This document shows, one piece after another, positions 15,459 to 23,878 of a stretch of DNA of 64,000 nucleotides. The notes beneath the pieces were generated by a model that saw only the letters and a program-made list of their open reading frames with translations, did not search any database and was not told the DNA's origin. A program made the position numbers and the translations under genes. Source of the stretch: Ruminococcus sp. Marseille-P6503 (GTDB taxonomy: Bacteria > Bacillota > Clostridia > Oscillospirales > Ruminococcaceae); NCBI RefSeq assembly GCF_900604945.1, contig NZ_UWPB01000002.1, forward strand, positions 310,001 through 374,000, given 5' to 3'. Each line of letters begins with the position of its first letter. The stretch's first letter is position 1.

Positions 15459-17000
15459 TTATATTTTCTGAATCTCCATAAGATAGCCCTCCCGTATGCA
15501 GATATCTATAACCTTGTCGTAGGGCAGGCTTTTGACCTTATGGTACTTTGTTTTCTCCGCGTTTGTGTATACCTTTAACGTACAGGTCCCGTTTTTTCTC
15601 TGAAAAATATTCCTCGACACCGATATCTTACTGATATTCTTCTTGGGAATAACTATCTTGTGAAACTGATACATAGGACAGTAAACAAGCGTGCAGTACC
15701 CGTTTTTAAAGCCCATGCGGGTGGAAAACGCCGCGTTTATCTGAACTATCAGCAGCCATACGAACGGAATGACCGCAAGAACCATTATGATATTTATTTC
15801 TTCATGCCACTTGCTTAATATAAGCTTTGCCGCCGTTCCCGCCGCCGGAGGAATGAAGCACAGCATCGCGGGGATCAGCATAAACCTCATCAGGTCATGC
15901 CTGCCCGTGGATATTTCTGTTTTCGGCTTGGGAACCGACGGCTCAAGGATTTTAAGAGAAGCCCACATCTCCCTGTCTGTGGTTATAGGAATAAGGGCGG
16001 AAAATTCCCGTCTTTTCTTGCCGTAGCCTGTGCAGTAAAGCGTAACGGAGCTTATTTTGAAAATTTTCATCAGCAGCGTCTGCTGAAAATCAAGGAAGTT
16101 TATCTTTTCACGGTTGATAACGTGCTTTCTTTTCGTAGCTATACCGCTCTGGACAATAAGCTGAGAGCCGCATCGGGTGGCGGTAAAGCTCCAGTGCCGC
16201 ATAAGATTCGCGGTAAATGAAATCATCCAGCCTCCCAGTACAATCCCGCCCAGCACCAGCACCGCCTTTGGAATGGTGCTTGAAAGCCGGAGGAAATGGC
16301 TGTCTATTTTTATTATCTCACCGTTTACCCTGCGGATAAACTGCTCCTCCATCTTTCTGCCCAGCTCGTTGCCCGCAAACCTGTAGACCTCGAACATAAA
16401 CGTTCCAAACAGGATCATTCCCGAAAGGGTAGAGGAAAACAGCAGAGAAAAAACAAGAAGATAGGTTTTTTTCGGCGATACCGAAAATTTAGGCAGCTTT
16501 TTTCCCTGTCTTGTAACTACCTCATAGATCTCTCCCACGCACTTTTCCGAAAGCACCAGCTTTATATCGGTTTTCGGTATCGAATCGGCATTGGTTTCAA
16601 TAAACATGGTACAAGCGTTTACCGCGTTGTAGATATAGCCCTGCGTACATGAAAAGGTGGTTATCTCGCTGAAATACACCTTGGTAGTCAGGATACCGAA
16701 CAGTCCGGTGTGAGCGATAATACCGTCCTCCTCGATCTCATAATAGATAAAGAGCCACCGTAAAACCGCAAACGCGAATATCGCGATTATAGTCAGGATA
16801 TCAAGCCAGTTGGTTCTTATCCAGCTGTGAAAATCAAACCTTTCCGCCACAAGATACTTAGTTACGGGTATAAGCAGCAGCCATATATTCTTTGACGTGT
16901 AATTTATAATTTTTATCGGATGCTGACGTCGTCTTAAAAACGATCTGAGCCGGCTCTTTTTTTCCTTTGCGGCAGCCCGAACCGCCTGAGGTCCATTCAA
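15459..17000 (-). CDS. ydbT: YdbT-type membrane protein with bacterial PH domains
   Basis: A 513-residue polytopic membrane protein. Several hydrophobic pairs (about residues 40-90, 185-215, 245-275 and 380-425) alternate with bPH2-type (YdbS/YdbT PF03703) segments such as YYEIEEDGIIAHTGLF, ATRCGSQLIVQSGIATK and YCTLVYCPMYQFHKIVIPKK. In Bacillus the YdbS/YdbT pair protects against some antimicrobial peptides, but the mechanism is unclear. No ATG is available at the N-terminus; TTG at 17000 with AAGGAAGG seven bases before it is the likely start. It forms a pair with the ydbS-like gene upstream and sits just ahead of cheA. Confidence 0.75.
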   Translation of the reverse strand: MNGPQAVRAAAKEKKSRLRSFLRRRQHPIKIINYTSKNIWLLLIPVTKYLVAERFDFHSWIRTNWLDILTIIAIFAFAVLRWLFIYYEIEEDGIIAHTGLFGILTTKVYFSEITTFSCTQGYIYNAVNACTMFIETNADSIPKTDIKLVLSEKCVGEIYEVVTRQGKKLPKFSVSPKKTYLLVFSLLFSSTLSGMILFGTFMFEVYRFAGNELGRKMEEQFIRRVNGEIIKIDSHFLRLSSTIPKAVLVLGGIVLGGWMISFTANLMRHWSFTATRCGSQLIVQSGIATKRKHVINREKINFLDFQQTLLMKIFKISSVTLYCTGYGKKRREFSALIPITTDREMWASLKILEPSVPKPKTEISTGRHDLMRFMLIPAMLCFIPPAAGTAAKLILSKWHEEINIIMVLAVIPFVWLLIVQINAAFSTRMGFKNGYCTLVYCPMYQFHKIVIPKKNISKISVSRNIFQRKNGTCTLKVYTNAEKTKYHKVKSLPYDKVIDICIREGYLMEIQKI

Positions 17001-17111
17001 ATCAGCGCCTTCCTTTCTCTTCGCCGATAAACGCCGCGGCGGTCACATAATCAGCTTAAAATGCAGTATTTAAACGCAGCGCCGCGGCAAACAGCTTTAT
17101 TCAGTCTTATC

Positions 17112-17558
17112 CTAAACCTTCCTGCTTCTTATAATATCATTTATATACCTGGTCGCCTCCAGACAGTCGTCCTTTCTCATAAACGCGAGGAGAATTTTTG
17201 AACCTAGCGCGTTTATTATTATAAAATTCAGTCCGGTAAACCTGCTGAGCGGCGTTATTACAGTCGTTACAGACTTGACCGAATCCATCGGCATAAATTC
17301 GCTGGTAAGGGTAAACATTCCGCTGTACTGCACTATCTCGTCATGAGAAATGCTTATCATGGAATGTCTGAAATACATGGGTATCATTACGCAGGAGAAA
17401 AAAGCGTGCACTATCCAATATGCCGCTGCCACATATATATCATATTCGCCTATAAGCGGAATAAGCAGAAAGATAGCCGCTGTTACCGCGACAAGAACAA
17501 AGGTAAGCAGGATATAGATAGACGCTGCCGCTCTCTTCGCTGGCTTGTATTTATACAT
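17112..17558 (-). CDS. ydbS: YdbS-type PH-domain membrane protein
   Basis: This 148-residue protein has two N-terminal hydrophobic helices (IYILLTFVLVAVTAAIFLLI and YVAAAYWIVHAFFSCVMIPM), then a single bPH2 domain running from SISHDEIVQYSGMFTL to the end. That is the usual YdbS layout, and it pairs with the larger YdbT-like protein encoded next. There is no strong ribosome site before ATG 17558. Translation may depend on a short upstream frame that ends 5 bases before it, as described in the findings. Confidence 0.75.
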   Translation of the reverse strand: MYKYKPAKRAAASIYILLTFVLVAVTAAIFLLIPLIGEYDIYVAAAYWIVHAFFSCVMIPMYFRHSMISISHDEIVQYSGMFTLTSEFMPMDSVKSVTTVITPLSRFTGLNFIIINALGSKILLAFMRKDDCLEATRYINDIIRSRKV

Positions 17559-17563
17559 ATATA

Positions 17564-17605
17564 TCAGTGTTCACGTCGGTGAGCGTTTGTCACGTCGGCG
17601 AGCAT
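17564..17605 (-). promoter_or_regulatory. Possible 13-codon leader peptide ahead of ydbS, on a tandem repeat
   Basis: An ATG directly behind AAAGGAGGAT opens a 13-codon frame (MLADVTNAHRREH) whose TGA lies 5 bases before the ydbS start. The frame covers two copies of TCACGTCGGYGAGC spaced 19 bases apart (17571-17584 and 17590-17603). The gap between ribosome site and ATG is only 2 bases, so translation of the peptide is uncertain. Confidence 0.3.
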
Positions 17606-17618
17606 ATCCTCCTTTCGG

Positions 17619-17787
17619 CTTACTTTAACTCGGAGCAAAGCCCGATGTAAGCATGCTTAACATCGGCTGCGACGAGGAAACCTCACCGCAGGAGCTTTAG
17701 CTCCGCAGGAATTCAGCGAGGAATTATATCGCCCGCTGAACGACCGAATGAACTCCGCCGCCTTAGGAAGGCGGGGGACATCGGTGA
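17619..17787 (-). repeat. Intergenic hairpin repeat, copy A
   Basis: A non-coding element of about 170 bases built of several hairpins: CCGATGT with ACATCGG near 17642-17665, GGAGCTTTAGCTCC near 17691-17704, and a GC-rich hairpin of the form CCGCCTT/AAGGCGG near 17757-17774. Read on the minus strand its ends match copies B and C at 63.2-63.6 kb: it begins GATGTCCCCCGCCTT and ends CTTTGCTCCGAGTTAAAG. Confidence 0.6.
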
Positions 17788-17915
17788 ATAGGTTATAAAA
17801 GCTGCCTGAGCTGTACCGGCAGCAGCGCGGGAAAAGCTTTTTGCTGTAATAAATCCCATAAGACAGGCATATCATTAACTGACAGTCTTTCATCAGGAAA
17901 GGAATCGTTTAGCAA

Positions 17916-19241
17916 ATGGACAGAATAAGCCTGATATGCCACAAGCTTTCCTCTCTGATCTGGGGATATCCCGTGCTGATACTTATGCTCGCTTCGGGAA
18001 TATATCTTTCCGTCAGAATGGGCTTTCCCCAGCTTCATCTCATAAAGATCCTCAGAAACACGATCGGAACACTCTTTAAAAAGTCCCCCGATCCTGCTTC
18101 CGCCGGTTCAAAAGGCGCTTTTTCACAGCTTCAGGGCTTTTCCACCGCCCTTGCCGCCACGGTAGGAACAGGCAGCATAGCCGGAGTCGGCACCGCCGTT
18201 GCCGCCGGAGGCCGGGGAGCGGTATTCTGGCTGTGGATCTCCGCCTTTTTCGGCATGGCTTTATCCTATACCGAAAATATTCTGGGCGTAAAATACTGCG
18301 CGGATTCAAAAACAAAGGGCGCGATGAGCTATATGGAAAAGGGTCTTGATTCCAAATGGCTTGCCGTAATTTTTGCCGTTTGCTGTACTCTCGCCTCTCT
18401 CGGAATGGGCTGCATGGCTCAAAGCAACTCCATTATATCGGTATGCAGCGGAAGCTTCTCCCTTTCAGTACCGCTTACCGCCGCCGCTGTCGTTATCCTT
18501 ACCGCGTTTACCGTTTCCGGCGGCAGCCGTCTTGGCAGGGTCGCCGAACGGCTCGTTCCGCTGATGTCGCTGTTTTACATTGCAGGCTCATTAATAGTTA
18601 TATGCAGAAACATCGCTCATCTTCCCTCCGCGTTGCAGGATATTTTCCGTGAAGCATTCAATTTCCGTTCGGCGGCGGGAGGCATTTCAGGCTTCCTTGT
18701 AAATTCCGCAGTTGTCGTCGGACTTAAAAGAGGCGCATTTTCAAACGAAGCGGGGCTTGGCTCTACCGTAGCCGTTCACAGCAGCTGCGAGATAAAGGAT
18801 CCCGTAACTCAGGGAACATGGGGCATGGCTGAGGTCTTTATAGATACTATGGTCATCTGCACCCTTACCGCGCTGACCCTTTTCACCAGCGGTATAGACA
18901 TAGCCGACGGAGGGGCGGACGTTATCTGCAAAGCCTTCGGAAGCGGTCTGGGCTCCTTCGGAGAAATATTTATAGGGATCTCCATAGCGCTTTTCGCCTT
19001 CGCTACCATAGTCGGCTGGTTTTTCATCGGACTTAAAGCATGGGAATACCTGTTGCCGAAAAAAACTAAGCTCTATAAAATAATTTTTCTGCTGTGCGCC
19101 TACGCGGGGGCCGTTACCTCCGTTTCACTGGTATGGGAAATATCCGATATTTTCAACGGACTAATGGCAATACCCAACCTGACCGCGCTGCTGCTGCTTT
19201 CAAACGAAGCGATAGCCCAGCACAAAAAGCGGAGTCTATAG
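17916..19241 (+). CDS. Sodium:alanine symporter family (AGCS) transporter
   Basis: A polytopic inner-membrane protein of 441 residues that takes up alanine, glycine or a similar amino acid with sodium. AGCS signatures are GAFSQLQGFSTALAATVGTG near residue 67, GTGSIAGVGTAVAAGG, and the strongly conserved KRGAFSNEAGLGSTVAVHS. About ten to eleven hydrophobic segments are visible. The start follows AGGAAAGGA at a somewhat long spacing. The gene converges on and slightly overlaps the fumarase alpha gene (6 bases). Substrate specificity cannot be read from sequence. Confidence 0.92.
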   Translation: MDRISLICHKLSSLIWGYPVLILMLASGIYLSVRMGFPQLHLIKILRNTIGTLFKKSPDPASAGSKGAFSQLQGFSTALAATVGTGSIAGVGTAVAAGGRGAVFWLWISAFFGMALSYTENILGVKYCADSKTKGAMSYMEKGLDSKWLAVIFAVCCTLASLGMGCMAQSNSIISVCSGSFSLSVPLTAAAVVILTAFTVSGGSRLGRVAERLVPLMSLFYIAGSLIVICRNIAHLPSALQDIFREAFNFRSAAGGISGFLVNSAVVVGLKRGAFSNEAGLGSTVAVHSSCEIKDPVTQGTWGMAEVFIDTMVICTLTALTLFTSGIDIADGGADVICKAFGSGLGSFGEIFIGISIALFAFATIVGWFFIGLKAWEYLLPKKTKLYKIIFLLCAYAGAVTSVSLVWEISDIFNGLMAIPNLTALLLLSNEAIAQHKKRSL

Positions 19242-20078
19242 CGCCGCGCCCGCGTGTCTTGTCACATGACAGCCAACGTTCACCGAAACGGGAAGTCCCG
19301 CGATATGCGTCGGGGCTTCTTCTATATTTACGGCAAGACAGGTCTGGGTTCCTCCGAAGCCCTGCGGTCCTATTCCGAGCCTGTTGATTTTTTCAAGCAT
19401 TTTTTTCTCAAGCTCCGCGTAAAGGGGCTTGGGATTTCTTATGCTTACGCTCCTGCAAAGAGCTTTCTTGGCAAGATAAGCGCACTTTTCAAAATCTCCC
19501 CCGATACCCACGCCGATAACGATAGGAGGACAAGGATTCGAGCCTGCCGCCGCGCATACGCCTACGACCCAGTCGACGATCTCGTCAGCCGTTACCGAGG
19601 GGGTCATCATTTTCAGCTGCGACATATTCTCGCTTCCGAAGCCCTTGGGCGCAACGGTTATGAATACCTGCTCTCCCTCAACGATCCTTGTATGGACTAC
19701 CGCCGGAGTATTATCGCCCGTATTAACCCTTTCAAGAGGATCGCTTACTATCGAGCAGCGCAGTCTGCCCTCGGTATAGCCTCTCGCTACGCCCTTGTTT
19801 ATCGCTTCGCTGAGCGAGCCTCCCACAAAGTGAACGTCCTGACCTATGTCCATAAATATGACCGCCATTCCGCAGTCCTGACAGATCGGTATGGTTTCGT
19901 CCTTTGCAACCCTTATGTTTTCGATTATATCGTCAAAAACATTTTTCCCCGCGAAAGATTTCTCAGCCTCCGCGCCGCGCCTTATGCACTCCTCCATATC
20001 CTCAGGAAGATAAAGGTTAGCCTTAATGCACAGGTCCCTGACCGTGTTTTCAATTTCCGATACGTTGATTTCTCTCAT
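19236..20078 (-). CDS. Class I fumarate hydratase / tartrate dehydratase alpha subunit
   Basis: This 280-residue protein is the alpha half of the oxygen-sensitive, [4Fe-4S]-containing fumarase/TtdA family, which hydrates fumarate to malate or dehydrates related acids. Conserved Cys residues appear in ETIPICQDCGMAV, VVGVCAAAGSNPCPP and VNVGCHVTRHAG. IGIGPQGFGGTQTCL is a further family mark. ATG 20078 is preferred, with AGGTGAT just upstream. The beta subunit normally follows directly, but here the next downstream gene runs the other way, so the subunit is alone in the window. Enzyme activity requires a beta partner elsewhere. Confidence 0.9.
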   Translation of the reverse strand: MREINVSEIENTVRDLCIKANLYLPEDMEECIRRGAEAEKSFAGKNVFDDIIENIRVAKDETIPICQDCGMAVIFMDIGQDVHFVGGSLSEAINKGVARGYTEGRLRCSIVSDPLERVNTGDNTPAVVHTRIVEGEQVFITVAPKGFGSENMSQLKMMTPSVTADEIVDWVVGVCAAAGSNPCPPIVIGVGIGGDFEKCAYLAKKALCRSVSIRNPKPLYAELEKKMLEKINRLGIGPQGFGGTQTCLAVNIEEAPTHIAGLPVSVNVGCHVTRHAGAAL

Positions 20079-20095
20079 TGATATCACCTTTTATA

Positions 20096-20461
20096 TTAAT
20101 TTTCGCCGGTATACATATTTTTATATTCGTCTGAAAAATCTCTGCCCATATTCCGGCTGTGCTTGCTGACATAGGCTTCGGATATTTCTTCCGAAGAAAC
20201 AGAATATCTCAGTAATATATCGTTAAAATACATCAGAACATCGCTCATTTCCTCGCAAAAAGCTTTTCGGACGGCTTTATCATTCATAATAGCCGAGCTT
20301 CCCTTTTTCTTGATTATTTCAATACTTTCCCCGATTTCTTCAATCATCCACAAAAAAAAGTCCTTGCCGTATTCTGCTTCCATAGGAGACCATTCATTCT
20401 TGTGCAGTTCAAAAAGCGCTCTCTGCATTTTCATCATATCTGATATTCTTAAATCATACAT
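20096..20461 (-). CDS. MazG-like nucleotide pyrophosphohydrolase
   Basis: A 121-residue all-helical protein with the MazG-type metal site: EEIGESIEII and, about 35 residues later, EEMSDVLMYFNDILLRY, giving the ExxE...ExxD pattern. Such enzymes hydrolyse non-canonical or excess NTPs to NMP and pyrophosphate. AAGGAGAG precedes the ATG. It lies between the amidohydrolase and fumarase alpha genes on the same strand and probably shares a transcript. The substrate is unknown. Confidence 0.75.
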   Translation of the reverse strand: MYDLRISDMMKMQRALFELHKNEWSPMEAEYGKDFFLWMIEEIGESIEIIKKKGSSAIMNDKAVRKAFCEEMSDVLMYFNDILLRYSVSSEEISEAYVSKHSRNMGRDFSDEYKNMYTGEN

Positions 20462-20475
20462 AGCCGTTTCTCTCC

Positions 20476-21627
20476 TTAAAGCTGCCTTTTGCCGCCCGCG
20501 AACACCGCCGAGGGACTTGACATAACCTCAAAAGGATTGCCCTCGAACATAACCAGATCGGCTCTTTTTCCAAGCTCGACAGAACCGCACAGATCGTCTA
20601 TTCCTGCAATTTCGGCGGCGTTTATCGTTACGCTGTCCACCGCCTGCTGAAAGCTGAGTCCGTGCTTGATACAGATACCGACCGTCAGCGGAAGATACTG
20701 TATCGGAGTTTCCGAATGGTCGGTGCATACCGCGGTCTTAACTTTGCTTTGCGCTAAAATTCCGGCGTTTTCCGGCGTAATATTGGCAAGCTCCGGCTTG
20801 CAGGCGTCGCACATTACCGGACCTACTACAGCAAGAGCTTTTTCCTGCGCAAGCTCGTCCGCGATAAGATGACCGTCGGTGCAGTGAACAAGCACATAGT
20901 CAAGCCCGAATTCCTTTGCAAGCCTGACCGCGGTAAAAATATCGTCCGCCCTGTGGCAGTGAAAATGCGCTTTGACCTTGCGCTTGAGCAAAGGGATCAA
21001 AGCTTCTGATTTTATGTCAAGATCGGGCAGCTCGTCGCCGTTTTCCTCCGCCGCTTCCTTGTCCTCCATATATCGTTTAGCCTTTGCCAGCGTTTCTCTT
21101 ATCATCGCCGAAACCGCCATTCGCGTACAGGGCGTTTCGTCGCGGTTCATATAGGTCATTTTCGGATTTTCGCCCAGAGCAAATTTCATTCCCACCGTCC
21201 GCAGCAGCATTTTGTCTACACGCTTTCCGACTGTGGAAACCGCCGCGATATCGCCCGCCACCGGATTCATTGATCCCGGCGAAACCACCGCAGAGGTTAT
21301 TCCGGCTTTAACGGCTTCCGAAAAGCTTATATCAAACGGATTTATTCCGTCGCATATCCTCAGCTGAGGAGAAACCGGCTCGCTTTCCTCGTTAAAATCC
21401 TCGCTTTCCATGCCTACTCCGTTAGTCGTAAGCCCGAGATGGGTGTGAGCGTCGATAAAGCCCGGATAAAGGGTCTTTCCCTCTCCGTCAAGATCGCCGT
21501 CGGATATTTCGTTATATGCTCCTGCGCCGATATTTGTAATAACTCCGTTTTCAAAGCTTACATATCCCTTTTCTATTATATCCCTGTTTTTATTCTGGGT
21601 ATATATCCTTACGTTGTATATTGTCAT
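20476..21627 (-). CDS. Imidazolonepropionase-like amidohydrolase
   Basis: A metal-dependent hydrolase of 383 residues. The amidohydrolase barrel carries the HxH metal motif in GFIDAHTHLGL, a second pair in KAHFHCHRADD, a His in YVLVHCTDGH and the catalytic Asp in AVCTDHSETP. The C-terminus GKRADLVMFEGNPFEV is typical of dihydroorotase/imidazolonepropionase relatives. The start overlaps the upstream PD-(D/E)XK-like gene in an ATGA, suggesting coupling. The substrate is unknown; relatives are often annotated as cyclic-amide or dipeptide hydrolases. Confidence 0.85.
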   Translation of the reverse strand: MTIYNVRIYTQNKNRDIIEKGYVSFENGVITNIGAGAYNEISDGDLDGEGKTLYPGFIDAHTHLGLTTNGVGMESEDFNEESEPVSPQLRICDGINPFDISFSEAVKAGITSAVVSPGSMNPVAGDIAAVSTVGKRVDKMLLRTVGMKFALGENPKMTYMNRDETPCTRMAVSAMIRETLAKAKRYMEDKEAAEENGDELPDLDIKSEALIPLLKRKVKAHFHCHRADDIFTAVRLAKEFGLDYVLVHCTDGHLIADELAQEKALAVVGPVMCDACKPELANITPENAGILAQSKVKTAVCTDHSETPIQYLPLTVGICIKHGLSFQQAVDSVTINAAEIAGIDDLCGSVELGKRADLVMFEGNPFEVMSSPSAVFAGGKRQL

Positions 21628-22109
21628 TTATACAGCTCCCTTAATGCACGGTCATATAGTTTTTTATCATATGTTACCCATTTAATGTTTTCTTTGTTTT
21701 CCGTAAATATAAGACACAGTCCAAACTGATAATTATAGTGCTCTTCCGGTGATAAAAATGCGTTTATTTTCTTTACGTCATCATCAGTATTTGAATTCCA
21801 CCATGTCTTACATTCAATTACCAGCAAATTATCGTTATTAGTTCCTCGCTTATGTATAATTATATCAGGATAAACCCCGTTTAAATAACAGTTAATGCGT
21901 TTTACCTCCATAATATCCCTGTTATATTCGCAATCAAGGTTATATCCTGCGAAAGCCGGATCTTTACTTATTAAATTATCTAAATAATGCGCAAACTTAT
22001 ACATAATGCTTCTCTCACAGACCTGACAGCCTATAAGATAGCCGTCTTTTAAATACAGCTCTAAAGCAGCTTGTTTTATATAATCTTCCAGGATTTCCTG
22101 AGTTATCAT
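21624..22109 (-). CDS. AT-rich gene for a PD-(D/E)XK nuclease-like protein
   Basis: No named family is recognised for these 161 residues. The central segment GVYPDIIIHKRGTNNDNLLV followed by IECKTWW has the Asp, then Glu-x-Lys spacing of a PD-(D/E)XK nuclease core, with predicted strands around it and a helical N-terminus. The gene is visibly more AT-rich than its neighbours, with many AAA, AAT and TTA codons, which suggests recent acquisition. It overlaps the amidohydrolase by 4 bases yet has no obvious functional link to it. It could be a stand-alone nuclease or a restriction-like remnant. Confidence 0.6.
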   Translation of the reverse strand: MITQEILEDYIKQAALELYLKDGYLIGCQVCERSIMYKFAHYLDNLISKDPAFAGYNLDCEYNRDIMEVKRINCYLNGVYPDIIIHKRGTNNDNLLVIECKTWWNSNTDDDVKKINAFLSPEEHYNYQFGLCLIFTENKENIKWVTYDKKLYDRALRELYK

Positions 22110-22143
22110 GAGCCTTCACCTTCCTGCCTTTAAGCCATCGGCT

Positions 22144-23325
22144 TTATTTCAAAGCCTCATATATAATCTTTTTCATCTGCCTTGACGGATACGAGCCGAA
22201 ACCGCCGCAGCGCTGGATCATATAGATAAGCGTTATCTTATCAATCGGATCGTTGCTGTAATACGTTCCGAGCCAGCCGTCCCAGCCGTATTCGCCGACG
22301 TTTCCTACGCCCTCGCACTCCGACGGGTCGGTAAGAACTCTGTTCAGGCAGCTGTAGCCGCAGCCCCTGCACTGATCCCAGTCGCAGGTTTTCCGCTGTC
22401 TGGGAGTGAGAGAATCGGTGCTCATGATTTTTACCGCGTTCTCGCTTAAAATACGCCTGCCGTCAGAAACTCCGCCGTGAATAAGCATTGAAGCGAATTT
22501 TGCATAATCGTCCGCGGTTGAAACAAGTCCCGCGCCGCCCGATTCAAAAGCAGGAGGCTCCTTGAAAAAACCTCGCAGACCAAGATGCTGCCACGGAATT
22601 CCCTCAAGACGGTTTTCGTTATCGTTCCAGAGATACATTTCCGAAAATCTGCCCAGCTTTTCCTTCGGCACATAAAAATCCGTATCAGGCATTCCAAGCG
22701 GCTCGAAAAGCTCTTTTTTAAGGAATTCACGGAAGCTCATTCCGCTCAGCTCCTCGATAAGCAAGCCCGCAACGTCCGCGCCTATGCCGTAAAGCCACTT
22801 TTCGCCAGGCTGAAACGCAAGGGGCGATTTTGCCGCGCGCTCCATAAGCTCACGGGTGGAAATTCTCGCGCCTGCCTCGGATTCCTCATAATATTTGTGA
22901 TAAACCTCTTCCATTTTAATTCCTGCCGGATAAGCCATATCGGGATAAACCAGACCCGAGGTCATATTTACGACCTCGCCGATAGTTATTTCGCGCTTTG
23001 CGGGAACGATTTTTCCGTCCTCGTCAAGAACGGTGATATCCTTGAAAAACGGCAGATACTTTGAAAGACTGTCCTCAAAATCAAACATGCCTCTGTCGTG
23101 TAAGATCATCAGCGCCGCCGCTGTAACAGGTTTTGTCATTGAATATATCCTGAAGATAGTGTCGTCCTCAACGGGAATATTTCTTGCAATATCCGCCATT
23201 CCGCTGTTGTGACGGTATATCTCCTTTCCGTCCCGCAGGACCAGGACCGAGCCGCCCGCAACGTCGCCCCGCTCTACCTGACCGTCCAATACCCCGCCGA
23301 TCTCGTCAAGCTTTTTAACGTTCAT
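22144..23325 (-). CDS. Serine hydrolase of the class C beta-lactamase / esterase family
   Basis: This 393-residue protein has the penicillin-binding fold with the nucleophile motif SxxK in RIYSMTKPVTAAAL and a candidate catalytic Tyr in KWLYGIGADVAGLL, where the usual YxN is changed to YGI. There is no signal peptide, so it acts in the cytosol. That fits an esterase or D-amino peptidase better than a beta-lactamase. A Cys-rich insert (DWDQCRGCGYSCL) near residue 315 is unusual. GGAGG precedes the ATG. Confidence 0.8.
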   Translation of the reverse strand: MNVKKLDEIGGVLDGQVERGDVAGGSVLVLRDGKEIYRHNSGMADIARNIPVEDDTIFRIYSMTKPVTAAALMILHDRGMFDFEDSLSKYLPFFKDITVLDEDGKIVPAKREITIGEVVNMTSGLVYPDMAYPAGIKMEEVYHKYYEESEAGARISTRELMERAAKSPLAFQPGEKWLYGIGADVAGLLIEELSGMSFREFLKKELFEPLGMPDTDFYVPKEKLGRFSEMYLWNDNENRLEGIPWQHLGLRGFFKEPPAFESGGAGLVSTADDYAKFASMLIHGGVSDGRRILSENAVKIMSTDSLTPRQRKTCDWDQCRGCGYSCLNRVLTDPSECEGVGNVGEYGWDGWLGTYYSNDPIDKITLIYMIQRCGGFGSYPSRQMKKIIYEALK

Positions 23326-23348
23326 TATATTAATCCTCCAAGTGTAAC

Positions 23349-23786
23349 TCAGTTAGTCGAGCCAAAGCCGCCCTCTCCCCGGACAGTATCGGAAAGCTCG
23401 CCGACTTCCTCCGTCTCCGGCGTAAAAATAGGCGTGATCACAAGCTGCGCCACACGTTCTCCCGGCGCGACGGTATAGTCCCTGTCGGAATGATTGCGCA
23501 TAGCCACAAGTATCTCTCCTCTGTAGTCGGTATCCACTACCCCTACGCAGTTCGCGGGGGCAAGCCCGAACTTGGTCGCCAGCGACGATCTTGCAAAGAT
23601 CAGCATAACGCACTTTTCCTCTCCGCGGATCTCGGCGCACAGCCCCGTAGGTATTTTAACAGTCTCTCCCGCCCTTACCTTAAGCGGCTCGTCAAGACAG
23701 GCAGACAGATCATAGCCCGCGCTTCCGTCGGTCGCCCTTTTGGGTACGACCGCGCTTTCTTTCAGTTTTTTTATCAACAGCTTCAT
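23349..23786 (-). CDS. dut: Deoxyuridine 5'-triphosphate nucleotidohydrolase
   Basis: dUTPase hydrolyses dUTP to dUMP, keeping uracil out of DNA and feeding dTMP synthesis. At 145 residues it is a standard trimeric enzyme with all five motifs: DGSAGYDL, ARSSLATKFG, GVVDTDYRGEI (catalytic Asp), GERVAQLVI and the glycine-rich RGEGGFGST tail. The nearest strong ribosome site, AAGGAGG at 23820-23814, is 27 bases before the ATG, with a small hairpin between them; see the separate leader entry. Confidence 0.96.
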   Translation of the reverse strand: MKLLIKKLKESAVVPKRATDGSAGYDLSACLDEPLKVRAGETVKIPTGLCAEIRGEEKCVMLIFARSSLATKFGLAPANCVGVVDTDYRGEILVAMRNHSDRDYTVAPGERVAQLVITPIFTPETEEVGELSDTVRGEGGFGSTN

Positions 23787-23794
23787 ATAATAAC

Positions 23795-23820
23795 GCCTGC
23801 ACAGACAGGCCTTCCTCCTT
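23795..23820 (-). promoter_or_regulatory. Hairpin between ribosome site and start of dut
   Basis: On the minus strand AAGGAGG (23820-23814) is followed by GCCTG (23810-23806), a six-base loop and CAGGC (23799-23795), then eight bases to the ATG. Folding would bring the ribosome site to a usable distance. Pairing is seen; function is inferred. Confidence 0.35.
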
Positions 23821-23878
23821 ATCAGCAGTATCCTTACGCAAACCTTATCCGCTATTTAACAGCTCCAAAACCGCCGTA

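Noticed and set aside
19254-20081. A 275-codon frame antisense to the fumarase alpha gene
   Set aside because: Full overlap with a clear family member on the opposite strand; composition is Arg/Tyr/Ser-rich nonsense.
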